Below, piece by piece: positions 1 through 8,148 of a stretch of 25,322 nt of DNA. The stretch is from assembly GCA_004151065.3 (NCBI GenBank), contig NWUY0300002569.1, forward strand, positions 22,563-47,884, written 5' to 3'. The stretch's first letter is position 1, and the number at the start of each line of letters is the position of its first letter. The position numbers and the translations under genes were made by a program. This DNA comes from Larix sibirica (Eukaryota > Streptophyta > Pinopsida > Pinales > Pinaceae). Below the pieces are notes generated by a model, which saw only the letters and a list, made by a program, of their open reading frames with translations, had not been told where the DNA came from and searched no databases.

Positions 1-318
1 AGGTTGTGCAATCTGTTCCCATCTAGCCATAACCAATGAAACATTGGACAATCTTCCCGACCAAAGAAAATTGAAGAAGCACTTCCTTATACAGTTAATA
101 ATATAGCATGGGACCTTCAAAAGTGAAAACCAATAGACAAGTATTCCAGTAAGAACAGATTTAATCAATATAAGCCTCCCACCAACCGACAACAGCCTAT
201 ATGTCCAGTGATTTATCTTTTTTTTAACCTTCTGAACAAGCCATAACCAGTCATTCTTGAAGAGAGTCAGAATGCTATGCTTTAAATTTATTAAAATCGA
301 AAGTATTTTATGGGATTC
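1..318 (-). pseudogene. LINE-type reverse transcriptase fragment (C-terminal part), runs off left edge
   Basis: The minus strand is open for about 106 codons from 318 to the window edge, with no start codon, so this is an internal piece. The translation contains RLLSVGGRLILIKSVLTGI, then VYWFSLLKVP, then CFFNFLWSGR and ending RWEQIAQP. This series (W..LS.GGR..LIKSVL, then the Y...L...P and FLW.G motifs) is the region just after the catalytic core of plant non-LTR retrotransposon RT, where the protein primes and copies its RNA at the target site. The catalytic YADD box would lie upstream, above 318, and is not recognisable there; a stop precedes the open stretch. The downstream part lies outside the window. 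Family recognition is by motif pattern only. Confidence 0.8.
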
Positions 319-774
319 ACCTCATAACGAAAAGTTTAATGTTGAAACAAATTGTATCTACTATTAAGGCTAAATGTGTTTTTTTAAAATCCACATACGC
401 ATGATAGTATTCTCTTATTTCAAACAAGTCGGCAGATTATGATGACACATTGACCTTGAATTTCAAATATATATTCATACTCTACCTTTATTTGATGTAT
501 TTCATGCAACATCCAAAATTCCTCCTCTACATGCATGGAGTCAACATCCCTATGCATTGTTAAGTCCTTCTTCCTATATGCTTCATTAACTATTATCCAT
601 TGGTTCTTAGCCTTGCATTGGCTATGGGGAGGGTTGTTTCCCATCTAACTGTTATATGTTTTCTACTCCTACAAAATATCAATTAATTGTGTAGTGGATT
701 TATCAAATACCAATCACGATTAATGTGCATTACTTACCTTGGAAATGTTTATTTGCACCCTATTTCAACATATT
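319..774 (-). other. Unassigned stretch with one short minus-strand frame (420-644)
   Basis: Between the LINE piece and the integrase remnant I recognise no family. The minus strand from 644 to 420 is open for 74 codons, beginning MGNNPPHSQCKAKNQ and ending in a hydrophobic CVIIICRLV; it has no known motif. It lies downstream of the integrase end of element B on the same strand, so it could be a leftover of sequence 3' of pol in that element, but this is inference. Codon use does not mark it as a gene and I would not call it one. Confidence 0.3.
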
Positions 775-1137
775 AGGTTAGACTACATCACTACCTTACC
801 TCTCTAGTTGTTGACAATTCAATGACTGTCCGACTTTGGAGTTGTCAAACTATCTACACCAATAATTTTGTCCATCATTAAAAAACCTCTTCAGTGGAGA
901 AGTATTCATCCCACTAACGAAAGGTGACCCTTCCAAGGTTTCCACCTCAACGAAGCCATTCTTTCACAATGGATTTAGTATATTATGGGGCCTCGTCTAG
1001 CCATAGGCCATCCTTTTAGCTATCTTTCTTCTGACTATCATACAAGAGAACAAGCTAACCTTCCTAAAAGTCATACTTATTTAGCATGTTGTCATAGTGC
1101 CTCTTCAATGTATGCTTCACTTGATCTCCAGCTAAAA
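775..1137 (-). pseudogene. Ty3-type integrase C-terminal domain remnant (element B)
   Basis: The minus-strand translation reads QVKHTLKRHYDNML, then EG.LVLLYDSQKKDS, then DGLWLDEAP and KSIVKE. After a frame change it continues VETLEGSPFVSGMNTSPLKRFF. This is the usual tail of Ty3/gypsy integrase: a basic helix, the GDLVLLYD strand (here EG.LVLL), the W.GPY.I strand and the LETLEG...NG..LK.F end. It binds DNA non-specifically during integration. Several in-frame stops and at least one frameshift make it a dead relic. The catalytic core that should precede it is not visible, so it has been lost or has decayed beyond recognition. Confidence 0.65.
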
Positions 1138-1203
1138 AGTGACCCATAGTTAGTTTTGATCCAAGCATTCAAGCTCCTCTTATTGGTCTTTGATGGACTA
1201 CTT

Positions 1204-1330
1204 AAGGTACAACATTTTCACAATTTTGGTCCATAAGTGATGTGCCCAATATCCAGTCAACATGATTTCTTCCACAATGTGTTCCAATGTTTTATGTATG
1301 ATGCTTCTCCTTATGGCGATACCACTTATT
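1204..1330 (-). pseudogene. Possible integrase zinc-binding (HHCC) region remnant (element B)
   Basis: One open minus-strand stretch reads HKTLEHIVEEIMLTGYW followed by HHLWTKIVKMLYL. It resembles the N-terminal zinc-binding part of Ty3 integrases, where a histidine pair precedes G.WWP..HKD and a C..C pair. The GYW and the helix after it fit; the cysteine pair is not visible. Its position just upstream, in the minus-strand sense, of the integrase C-terminal piece supports the reading. If correct, the whole catalytic core has been deleted between the two pieces, which lie only about 70 bp apart. Confidence 0.4.
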
Positions 1331-1964
1331 GTAAAATTCATCAATTAAATTCGAGAGGAATATAATTCTATATCTTTAAGAGCCCAAGCTTTGTCATGTG
1401 GTCTTGCTTAATTTACATTAATCATTGTAGATGTTGAAGTTCGGCTACTTTTTAATATGCACACTATTTTTTTCCTTTGATTTTACATAATCTCAATTTG
1501 TTTACCTTCGATTTTGTGGAACAAACATAGGAACAATTATTTGAGTTTATTCCATGTAATATCTAGCTTCAAGATGAAGTTATCCATCCATAATGGATAT
1601 GTTATAATCCTCAACATCATCAAAAATTCCTTTATTCATTCTTTATCAAAGACAAATATCATTTACTTCTCAAACCTATATATGTACCTAGTAGGATATT
1701 TTCCTTCTTCAAACTCTGTTATTAGGAAGGTGCTCTGGACTACCACCCAGAATATGTTTTTAACATACCCTAGGTAAAGCTTGTTATTCTCATGTGACCA
1801 TTCATGTAATATTATATTGGATCCCTCTCCCAATGATACTTCCATGTGCAGGATCCACTACTCATCATATTCTGAGTCAATCTCTTTTTTATTTGTCATA
1901 TATATAGGTGACCCATATTGTGCATTAAGCATGACGGCTCATCCCTATCAGCTGCATCAGCTTT
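1331..1964 (-). other. Decayed minus-strand coding trace between protease and integrase of element B
   Basis: This stretch holds minus-strand frames such as HMEVSLGEGSNIILHEWSH and FLITEFEEGKYPTRYIYRF (1663-1845), followed by a second open run near 1550-1650. It lies where the protease-to-RT linker and RT of element B should be, but I find no RT motif (no Y.DD, no LPxG-type boxes). It may be the linker with the RT deleted. The plus-strand frames here look like antisense shadows. Function is unassigned. Confidence 0.35.
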
Positions 1965-2353
1965 GGATTCAACCACCCTCTTGCTCTTATCAAGTTGGAT
2001 GGTCACCATCATTCATCCTATTCTAAACATCAATTTTAGTTTATCAAAGCCTATCATACCTCTCATAGAATATATCAATGGTATTTTGAAAAGTATGCGG
2101 TATCCTTCTCTCAAAAGTCTTTTAATTTCAAAATTTACATATGAGTTTATCACATAACATTCAGTTTACATCATAATTAGTCTCTTGATGGGATTGTAGG
2201 TCATATGGTTGGATACTCTAATCGCCACCTAACTATATAATAAGGGTGGTATTCTAAGCACTTATCCCCATAAGATAGAAGAGATAATGTTAATATTCAC
2301 TCATGTCTCAACCACCATGTCTACAAACAACTTTTCCATGATGAGTGTTCCAA
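1965..2353 (-). pseudogene. Retroviral-type aspartic protease remnant (element B)
   Basis: The minus strand gives VGTLIMEKLFVDMVVET, a stop, then VNINIISSILWG, then IPPLLYS.VAIRVSNHMTY, and ends near GFDKLKLMFRIG and TIQLDKSKRVVES. This matches the layout of Ty3 polyprotein proteases: a strand leading to D-T-G-A..N(I/V)(I/L)(P/S), then the R.A/SN....P.G flap region, then the strand before the LLGRPW motif and the L.FR.G..... end. The protease would cut the Gag-Pol polyprotein inside virus-like particles. The catalytic D-T-G is broken: the Asp position reads Glu and the Gly codon reads TGA. Length (about 130 codons) fits the family. It is inactive. Confidence 0.65.
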
Positions 2354-2464
2354 CATGTAAGTCCTTTTGGAAAATGTACTATCCTTTCCTACCTTCACCA
2401 CATTGCATCCCAAGTCATCATATCTATTGGCATGTAGCAAATAGTTATTGAACTCATAGACCTA

Positions 2465-2575
2465 CTTTAAGGCACTTATTTTCCTAAGACAATTCTCTTA
2501 ATTGATCGGTTAGCTCTTGATAGTTACTCTCTTGAAGTGTTGTATCCAAGCCTCTTGTGCATCACATATGTTTCT
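2465..2575 (-). pseudogene. Coiled-coil-like gag tail remnant upstream of the element B protease
   Basis: The minus-strand frame reads GLDTTLQESNYQELTDQL then RELS, a stop, and ENKCLK. This is a polar, leucine-spaced run of the kind that forms a coiled coil. It sits immediately upstream of the protease remnant, where the end of gag would be. A neighbouring frame gives ILRNICDAQEAWIQHFKR, so the true frame is uncertain. The plus-strand LINE is inserted only about 30 bp further right. Confidence 0.35.
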
Positions 2576-2597
2576 GAGAATAGTGGAATAAAATTCA

Positions 2598-2606
2598 TAT
2601 GAGTAT
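2598..2606. repeat. Target-site duplication, left copy (LINE insertion)
   Basis: TATGAGTAT directly precedes the LINE sequence and matches TACGAGTAT at 4330-4338 just past the A tail, with one mismatch in nine bases (nine of ten if the preceding A is counted). Target-primed reverse transcription creates such duplications. Confidence 0.6.
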
Positions 2607-2612
2607 AGGGGT

Positions 2613-2990
2613 GGCAAGAGCGGGGGGATCTTGTATGATCCCCGAAGGAAATCTAAATTAAGGAAAAAATTGTCAGGGGCTTAGGCTAGTCCACCAATAA
2701 CATAGCGGAGGATCTAACATTATATCAAGGAGCCAAAACTATGGTCAAGGCAGGTATTTCAGAGGGAATTATCATCGGATACTCTTGGATTTTGATCAAA
2801 TCCTTCATTTCCAAAACCACTCCAGCATATTTAAATATTGCTAGAATCTATGATCGAACAATGGAGCTGCCAAAAAACCTAGGAGACTTTCAGTTCTAGC
2901 ACATCCTTTGGGAGAACAATAAGGAAGCAAATCAACCGGCCAATATGGCCTCAATTTTGCTCGAAGGAATTATTCAACCTTTAAGTAGTA
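2613..2990 (+). pseudogene. LINE RNase H domain remnant
   Basis: The plus strand reads GGKSGGILYDPRRKS, then after a frame change STNNIAEDLTLYQGAKTM, VKAGISEGIIIGYSWILIKS and, near the end, NNKEANQPANMASILLEG. This is the RNase H fold found after RT in one group of plant LINEs: the glycine-rich loop after the first Asp, the NN.AE helix with its catalytic Glu, the EGDS strand and the KEAD..AN..A helix. The enzyme removes the RNA strand after copying. The first Asp is absent because the insertion starts just after it, the Asp of EGDS reads Tyr (IGYS) and the last Asp reads Asn (KEAN). Only the helix Glu survives, so the domain is dead. Confidence 0.7.
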
Positions 2991-3280
2991 ATGATCGGCA
3001 TGAAAATATACCATAAGAAGCAAGATTCAATGAGGGGGAACTACACGAAGGGGGGTGAAGAAGTGATAGCCCTTGGTCACATTAGGAGGGTGTATGATTG
3101 AAGGCGAGGTGAAAAATGCGAGGGTGAAAGACTTATCAGGCGGAAGGGGAAAACAAGGCATCAAGTTGATGTCATGACACGAAAAAAGTGGAGGATAGGT
3201 GGTGTCGAGAGAGTCAAAACATGGCTCCTCAAGCGAGTGTTAAATGTTAGATGGAGGACGTTTGGGCCAGATATTAGTGA

Positions 3281-3440
3281 CATCATGGCTTTGAATGGGA
3301 TGGGAAGTGGACAAGACAGGATATGTCCTTTGTAGTTGTGTCCATTAACTTCTCATGATACATCATGGCTTTGGATGGGATGGAAACTGGACAAGACAAG
3401 ATCTATCCGTTGTAGTTATGGCCATTAACTTCTCATGCTC
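3281..3440 (+). repeat. Tandem duplication of an 80-bp unit inside the LINE
   Basis: Bases 3281-3360 and 3361-3440 align end to end without a gap; I count 11 differences in 80 (about 86 percent identity). Each copy begins CATCATGGCTTTG and ends near CCATTAACTTCTCATG. The duplication shifts any reading frame by two bases (80 is not a multiple of three), which may explain why the ORF cannot be followed through it. Confidence 0.85.
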
Positions 3441-3924
3441 CTTAGGCTCATGCGGTTATCGTGTTGAAGTGTGGGGATTTGGCTCTAAATTTTATTCGAG
3501 ATTGAAAATGGTGGAGCCAAAACAATTGTGGTGGTATGTGCTAGTTGTGTGTATCTACTCGAGTGAGAAAGAAGATGTCGGGCAATTCTAGTAATGGTGG
3601 TGTGTGTTGGTTGTGTGCCTCTTCTCGGCAGAAATGGAAGGCATCAAGGGAAAGGAAATAAGAGAAGTGGAGCCCAGGCCCTAGAACTTGGGTTGAGAAA
3701 ATGACAAGTGATGGGTGGAGTGAGGACGAGGATTGTTATTTTTCCCATGGTCTTCGACGTGTTAAAGATAGTCAACGGAACCTAAAAAGAAGGTTCACAA
3801 TCTCTGACATTATCTACATTCATTTGACAGGCATTTGGAACAGTGGAAGGATTAAGAGGAATAGGTTTGTTTGGTGGAAAGAGGTGATACTAATTTTCAA
3901 CTGGTTGTTATGGGAACATAATTG

Positions 3925-4071
3925 AAACTTTATCAAGCAAGGAATGATGCTTTGGAGGCACACATAACAAAGTTGGAAGTGAACCTAGTCACTATGCAGC
4001 AGAAGCTTAACGAGAAGGAAGCGGTTGAAGGATCCTCCTCTCACCCTCAGGATGTGCAGAACGAAAGCTAG
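3925..4071 (+). pseudogene. C-terminal end of the LINE ORF (short coiled coil)
   Basis: A clean plus-strand frame reads KLYQARNDALEAHITKLEV, then MQQKLNEKEAVEGSSS, and ends QDVQNES before a TAG at 4069-4071. The heptad-like leucines and the many charged residues suggest a short coiled coil. The stretch from 3000 to 3924 between the RNase H and this end carries only broken frames (for example 3355-3591 and 3701-3925), rich in basic and tryptophan residues, with no motif I can name. The link to the RNase H as one protein is inferred from position inside the same insertion. Confidence 0.45.
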
Positions 4072-4329
4072 GTCCCTTGGGGTAGTCCTTAATGTCAAAT
4101 TATGTGTTTTCAATGTCTATTTTTGTTACAATAGTTTGTTAGATATTATAGCTTTCAGTTAGGAGTGCTAGATTTGGTCAAGGTCTAAAAACTTCGTAGT
4201 ACTAGTATTTTAATGAATGGAAAATATTTTGGTTCAGAGGCTTGGGGTTGTTTTTGTATTGTATAATCGAGGGCTTATTCCCTCCTCTTTTAATATAAAA
4301 ATTCCTATTCGTTCCAATAAAAAAATATA
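4072..4329 (+). other. LINE 3' untranslated region with terminal hairpin and A tail
   Basis: After the stop codon comes a T-rich, gene-free stretch. It ends with a perfect 5-bp stem GAGGG/CCCTC around the loop CTTATT (4269-4284), then TTTTAATATAAAAATTCC and seven A at 4319-4325. A hairpin close to the 3' end followed by an A run is a common form of plant LINE tails, where the element's own RT recognises its RNA. Confidence 0.55.
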
Positions 4330-4338
4330 TACGAGTAT
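4330..4338. repeat. Target-site duplication, right copy (LINE insertion)
   Basis: TACGAGTAT follows the A tail and pairs with TATGAGTAT at 2598-2606, differing at one base. Confidence 0.6.
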
Positions 4339-4590
4339 CAAGCTTCTCTTAGCATAATCCCAAGGAGAGCAAATGGACTTCTTCAAACAAATACGAATGT
4401 GCTTATTTACCAAAACTCTTGTTCATTTTCTCATTATACCTATCCAAAATCTATTGCAGTTCTTCATGTTGTTCATCCAACTACAAAAGCTACAAATACC
4501 TTCTCTCCAATGCATCTTTTATTTCATCTTCTTCGATATAATTTGGCAACGCCATAATTGTCATCATTGACAACTATAAATATAGATGGA
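4339..4590 (-). pseudogene. Minus-strand charged coding trace interrupted by the LINE (Ty3 integrase tail or gag coiled coil)
   Basis: The minus strand reads ALPNYIEEDEIKDALERRYL, then LDEQHEEL, ILDRYNEKMNKSFGK and AHSYLFEEVHLLSLG, all in one frame with a few stops. One reading is the helix and F.EGD.VLL strand of a Ty3 integrase C-terminal domain, which would belong to element A to its right. The other is a gag coiled coil belonging to element B to its left, whose protease lies across the LINE. I cannot decide between them by eye. The plus-strand frame at 4373-4570 is the shadow of this one. Confidence 0.4.
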
Positions 4591-4690
4591 AAATTGCATT
4601 TGATCCAATCTCTAAGTTTTTTTATGCCATCGTTAACAACTATAAATGTACATGGAAAATAACATATTATCCAAAGACTAAAAACTAAGG
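4562..4690. repeat. Diverged tandem duplication, about 66-bp period
   Basis: The block starting CATCATTGACAACTATAAAT at 4562 recurs as CATCGTTAACAACTATAAAT at 4628, and the similarity continues through GATGGAAAAT/CATGGAAAAT. Identity is clearly lower than in the other tandem repeats here, so it is probably older. Confidence 0.55.
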
Positions 4691-5499
4691 AGAATTCTTA
4701 ATCCTTTTCTTAAAAGTGGGTTGTCACACCTATATGGAAACTTTATGTACCAATCTTGTTGACTTTCATTGATGTTCCATTTCAATACCTTTACCAAGCT
4801 TTTATGATTCAATTATGCCAAGTTGTTCTCTCAAGGGTAATAACTCGATGAGCAACTAGTTAAGATAAGTACATTCTAGTAAGATAACATTTGTGCAAAA
4901 ATGGAAACGACTATCATCTATAATTATCTTAGAACTCACTCTAAATATAATTATCTTAGAACTCACTCTAAACCAAGTAGAATGTTGTGTTAAAGGAATC
5001 CAATCCTTATTTTTAACTCGCACTCTTCAATGTTACTACTTTGGGTCATTTGGAGAATTAATCTGTAATCATAAATTGGTGGTCCTTCAACTAGGAGGGG
5101 GATATATAGAATTAGTAATATGAAGTCCCTATGAATTGAAGGTGTGCTTTATTAAAGTAGGCTAAAGAGGTAGATTGGTGTATTTATCCTTTTTAGTCAA
5201 TCTTTAGCAAGACTTTCAAGTCCTCACGTGATGATATACAATTTACAAAAGTGTGGGTCACTGAAACCTAACAAACCTAACTCTTAAAAAAATTTGTGTC
5301 ATCACAAGATCAAAAAAAAATATAAATTAAATATTCCTTCACACCTCCAAGAGTATCTTTTCAACTTGCTACTGATCCAAGCATCTAAAAATATTCCCAT
5401 TTAGGCTCCCCCTAAAAATTGAACCAACCACACTTGAGAGCCTTTGTTTTTAACATTCTCTTCTCTTTACAACTTATATGCCACACATACTTTGTCAAA
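4691..5499. other. AT-rich stretch without recognisable gene; contains a 27-bp tandem repeat
   Basis: If element A is intact in order, its integrase core should lie here on the minus strand, but I find no D..SDxG..F or P.NG..E motif. A 27-bp unit starting TAATTATCTTAGAACTCACT occurs twice in tandem at 4921-4947 and 4948-4974, identical except for the last two bases. Nothing else stands out. The integrase has been deleted or has decayed out of recognition. Confidence 0.5.
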
Positions 5500-6170
5500 T
5501 ACAAAAACAAATCTCTTGATAGGCCAAATCATGATTTGATAGGATAAGATGTTTGGCAAGCCATTGTGAAAAAATTAGAAGAAACGACCATCCTATCAAA
5601 ATCATTGATATAACCATCAAAGCATGCCATTGATTTACATAGTCCTTACCTACTCATAGCATTGTAGCTTTGTGGTCACTCTCGCTAATCTAACATTATG
5701 TTATCAAAGGGATAAACAATATAAGTAACCATATGAATTATTAAAATATAAGTCGTCCTCAGATGTGGCATGGTTTTGAATAAAGTATAGTCCTACATTT
5801 CTCTATAGGAAAATAGTTTATCTCATAGTCTTTCAACACATCACTCATGAATCAAATAGGTAAATCATGGAGATTTTTGGGGTATAAGCATGGTTGGTAT
5901 AGTATTATAGTAAAGTAAATAATAAATTTCAAAGTTTTTATTGAACTTAATACTATTAACAAAATTAGCGCAAAGTTGACAGCTTGTTAAATTCTATAAA
6001 AGATATTTATGGTTTTATCTATCCATTGAAATAATTTGTCTGGTTTTAAAAAAGCATTAATTGGTTCCACAACTCTTGTAAATTTAGAAGCGAATATCTT
6101 TACAAAATTAATATTTCCAAAGAAATACTAACACCATTATGAATAACAAGAAAGTGAAACCATGAACACT
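5500..6170 (-). pseudogene. Ty3-type RT connection and RNase H remnant (element A)
   Basis: Directly after the RT piece the minus strand reads KIFASKFTRVVEPINAFL then KPDKLFQWIDK. These match the RT connection segment (F...F..I..P...LLKKD..F.W) of Ty3 elements. Further on it gives FMSDVLKDYEINYFPIEK, the RNase H stretch usually written as P(I/V)A(F/Y)(M/A)S..L...E.NY...E. RNase H removes the genomic RNA after minus-strand synthesis. Many stops and frame changes interrupt the domain, and its first Asp is not identifiable. It follows RT in the same strand and order as in an intact pol. Confidence 0.6.
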
Positions 6171-6171
6171 C

Positions 6172-7008
6172 ACATTCTCTTGAAATCAATACATATCTCA
6201 TAGTTTGAAATAATGCGTCCCAAGGGTTTCCTTTCTATGACTTCAAAGATAGTCTCTTTTGGATTTATTGAGATGCCAAATTCATGAAACTTCACGAATA
6301 CATGTTAAATATTTTCAAATTGATCACCCTTATCTTAATAGGCAATCAAATTATCAAGATAAATAACAATTGTGTTGTCAACTAGTGCATGAAAAGCATG
6401 ATCCATGGCAACAAACAAACTTAATTGTAACTTGAGAATCCATCTAGTGAGGATAAATTTATGAACTACTTATTGATTGGAGTAATTTCTCTATGAGGAA
6501 GAGGATAGTTATCGTTGAATGAGCCTTTGTTCAAAATCCAAAAAATAACACAACGTCTAATTTTCCCATTTTTCTTCTTAGTGGGCAACAAATTTGCAAC
6601 CCAAATACAATACCAAGAGGCTATCAATATCTAGGTGGAAATGAACTTTTTTTATTTCAAATTAATAGTTACTTCCAACTGGGATTTTATGTATCTATAG
6701 CATTGTCGAAAAGGATAAATAATAAGGTTTAGTGGATTGTGTGTTGGATTATCCTTGTATTGAATATATCTTTAGATATTTATATAACCAAGAAAAAACA
6801 TCTTGATATGTTATCAATAACTCTATAAATTCTATTTTCTCATATGATCCCTCAAACTTGCTTGAGTCGTACCTCTTAATTAGCGTCAATGTTAACTTGC
6901 ATTATTTATTGTCTCTTATTAGATGAATGGTACTAATGCTTCACATTAAATTTTGACACTTCACCATGGTTGAATAAAGATCCCAAGGAAGCAAGTTCCC
7001 TAGGTATT
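6172..7008 (-). pseudogene. Ty3-type reverse transcriptase remnant (element A), interrupted at 7008
   Basis: Reading down from 7008 the minus strand shows the pre-RT segment FIELLITYQDVFSWLYKYL, then WVANLLPTKKKNGKIRR, NYPLPHREITPI and LSSLDGFSSYN, then AMDHAFHALVDNTIVIYL and FVKFHEFGISINPKETIFE. These are the ordered RT motifs of a plant Ty3 element: the SEW(V/A)(A/S)P fingers, the LDGFSGYNQ box with the first catalytic Asp, and the Y(L/V)DD box. Between the YN and the AMDHAF segment roughly 45 codons are missing compared with the family, an internal deletion. The YLDD box reads YLDN. The coding trace runs right up to the LTR of element C at 7009, so C appears to have inserted into it. Confidence 0.75.
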
Positions 7009-7291
7009 TGTTGGAAGGTTCTAATCGATTAGTCAACTAGGCCCACCAGTCGATCGGAAGTCGAGTGGTCGAATGCCTTGGCAAGTCAACTAACATATGT
7101 GAATAGATATGTGCAATTATCTATGATGGTTCATATGTATAAAAAGGCTATTAGCTTATGATGTTAAACAATCATTCTATTGATAATATAACAGATTATC
7201 GATATCACATTTACTCTTATCTCTTTATGCATGCATGCTTATCTTCTTGTATTGTCGGTAACTAATAGATGTAATCCCCTAGATTACAACA
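7009..7291 (+). repeat. 5' LTR of Ty3-type element C
   Basis: This 283-bp block starts TGTTGGAAGG and ends GATTACAACA, the TG..CA ends of LTRs, and is followed at once by a primer-binding-like sequence. A TATA box, TATAAAAA, lies at 7138-7145, giving a U3 of about 130 bp. Near the end GTAAT and ATTAC form an inverted repeat around CCCCTAG, perhaps the terminator/polyadenylation hairpin. The five bases before it, GTATT (7004-7008), are the predicted target-site duplication; the partner lies beyond the window with the 3' LTR. No second copy is available here for comparison, so the boundaries are inferred from ends and context. Confidence 0.6.
7138..7145 (+). promoter_or_regulatory. TATA box in the LTR of element C
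   Basis: TATAAAAA followed by GGCTATTAG sits mid-LTR at the position expected for the retrotransposon promoter. Transcription would start about 30 bp downstream. Confidence 0.5.
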
Positions 7292-7305
7292 TTGGTTATA
7301 TTGCC
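7292..7305 (+). other. Degenerate primer-binding site of element C (initiator Met tRNA type)
   Basis: TTGGTTATATTGCC directly follows the LTR and resembles TTGGTATCAGAGCC, the site complementary to the 3' end of plant initiator methionine tRNA that primes minus-strand synthesis. The first five bases and the last three agree; the middle has drifted. Confidence 0.5.
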
Positions 7306-7356
7306 AAGACTTGTAGTTGGGACAAAGAACATATATATGTGCACATAAATGTTGCC

Positions 7357-7731
7357 ATGGAGGAGGTGCATAGATGGTGGCACAAAAAAAATAAAAACTA
7401 CGTCAACAATTACGCTATAAGGAACCAAATACCATTCACACAAGCACAAGAAATAATTTTCACTGAGACTCTCAAAAAAATCTTGGAATATGTGCCTATT
7501 ATAATCAACAAAATTATCAAGCAAATCGTAGATAACCAAGGGATATAATGCAATTCAGTTGGAGATATAGTCAAGATGTGAACACATAAAGTAACAATGG
7601 ATATTCAAAAAATTGAAAGGGAGAAAAGAAGGAAAATAAGGGAAGAGTTACAAGAAGTTGTAAACCCTTGGTGGGCGAAAAGGAAGGGGAAAGGGATAGA
7701 AGGTACAATTGTGGCCATATCTTAGTTGAAG
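7357..7731 (+). pseudogene. N-terminal gag region of element C
   Basis: A plus-strand frame opens at ATG 7357 in a good context (GCCATGG). It reads MEEVHRWWHKKNKNYVNNYA, continues TQAQEIIFTETLKKILEYVP and stops at 7548. A second run, VTMDIQKIERERRKIREEL, follows from about 7590. The protein is basic and helical, as gag N termini often are, but has no diagnostic motif; the assignment rests on its place 50 bp after the primer-binding site. An upstream in-frame ATG (7231) lies in the LTR and is unlikely to be used. The strand then runs into the 274-bp inverted-repeat arm. Confidence 0.45.
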
Positions 7732-8005
7732 TTTGGTCGGCCATAGGAAGAAGAAGGAGTGACCTTGACCTATCCAATCCTAGTCAATGAGATACAAAGG
7801 AGGCTACAACTCTTAAAACTAACAAATAGGAGGCTACAACTCTTAAAACACTATTACAATCCCCTCTAAGTCCCACCACAAGAGAAATACTAGCCAATGA
7901 CTTGCGTATTGAACCTGGCTAAGAATCAGTATGGAATCAACTAGATTAAACAGGATGAGTTATTAGGATGATGATTTAGAGACCCAAGGATGGAAATTGG
8001 GTTTC
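7732..8005 (+). repeat. Inverted-repeat arm 1 (274 bp), gag sequence in forward orientation
   Basis: This stretch matches the reverse complement of 9360-9633 from end to end with no gap; I count about 15 differences in 274 (roughly 94 to 95 percent identity). Both arms encode the same gag segment, for example TYPILVNEIQRR and MTCVLNLAKNQYGIN. Inside arm 1 a 30-bp unit starting AGGAGGCTACAACTC is repeated in tandem (7798-7827, 7828-7857), an in-frame ten-codon duplication also present in arm 2. Confidence 0.9.
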
Positions 8006-8148
8006 TCCAAGCTTATGTCGAATTTAAGGAGGGTGAAAGGAAAATAGATGAATCTAAAGCATCAATATGGATGGATGGAAACATAAAAGTAAAGGAATTT
8101 GACACCTCTAATGATGATTGACCAAAAATGGATAGAATGGGATATTAC
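8002..8148 (+). repeat. Direct repeat of a pol linker segment (copy 1 of 2)
   Basis: This 147-bp piece is a forward copy of 9750-9896 with five differences (about 97 percent identity). In both copies it encodes the same stretch, including EFKEGERKIDESKA and WMDGNI. Copy 1 is out of place: it joins inverted-repeat arm 1 at a four-base overlap TTTC (8002-8005) shared by both source sequences. Confidence 0.9.

Larger units (their letters stand above)
2607..4329 (+). mobile_element. 5'-truncated LINE (non-LTR retrotransposon) with RNase H domain and 3' A tail
   Basis: Three features define this as one LINE insertion on the plus strand: an RNase H coding remnant at its left end, a 3' untranslated region ending in a hairpin and a run of seven A (4319-4325), and a short near-perfect duplication on both sides (2598-2606, 4330-4338). 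It starts inside the RNase H domain, so the RT and endonuclease parts were never inserted; such 5' truncation is typical of LINE integration. It interrupts minus-strand Ty3 relic sequence whose traces continue on either side. It is now broken by stops and frameshifts. An 80-bp tandem duplication lies inside it. Confidence 0.7.
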
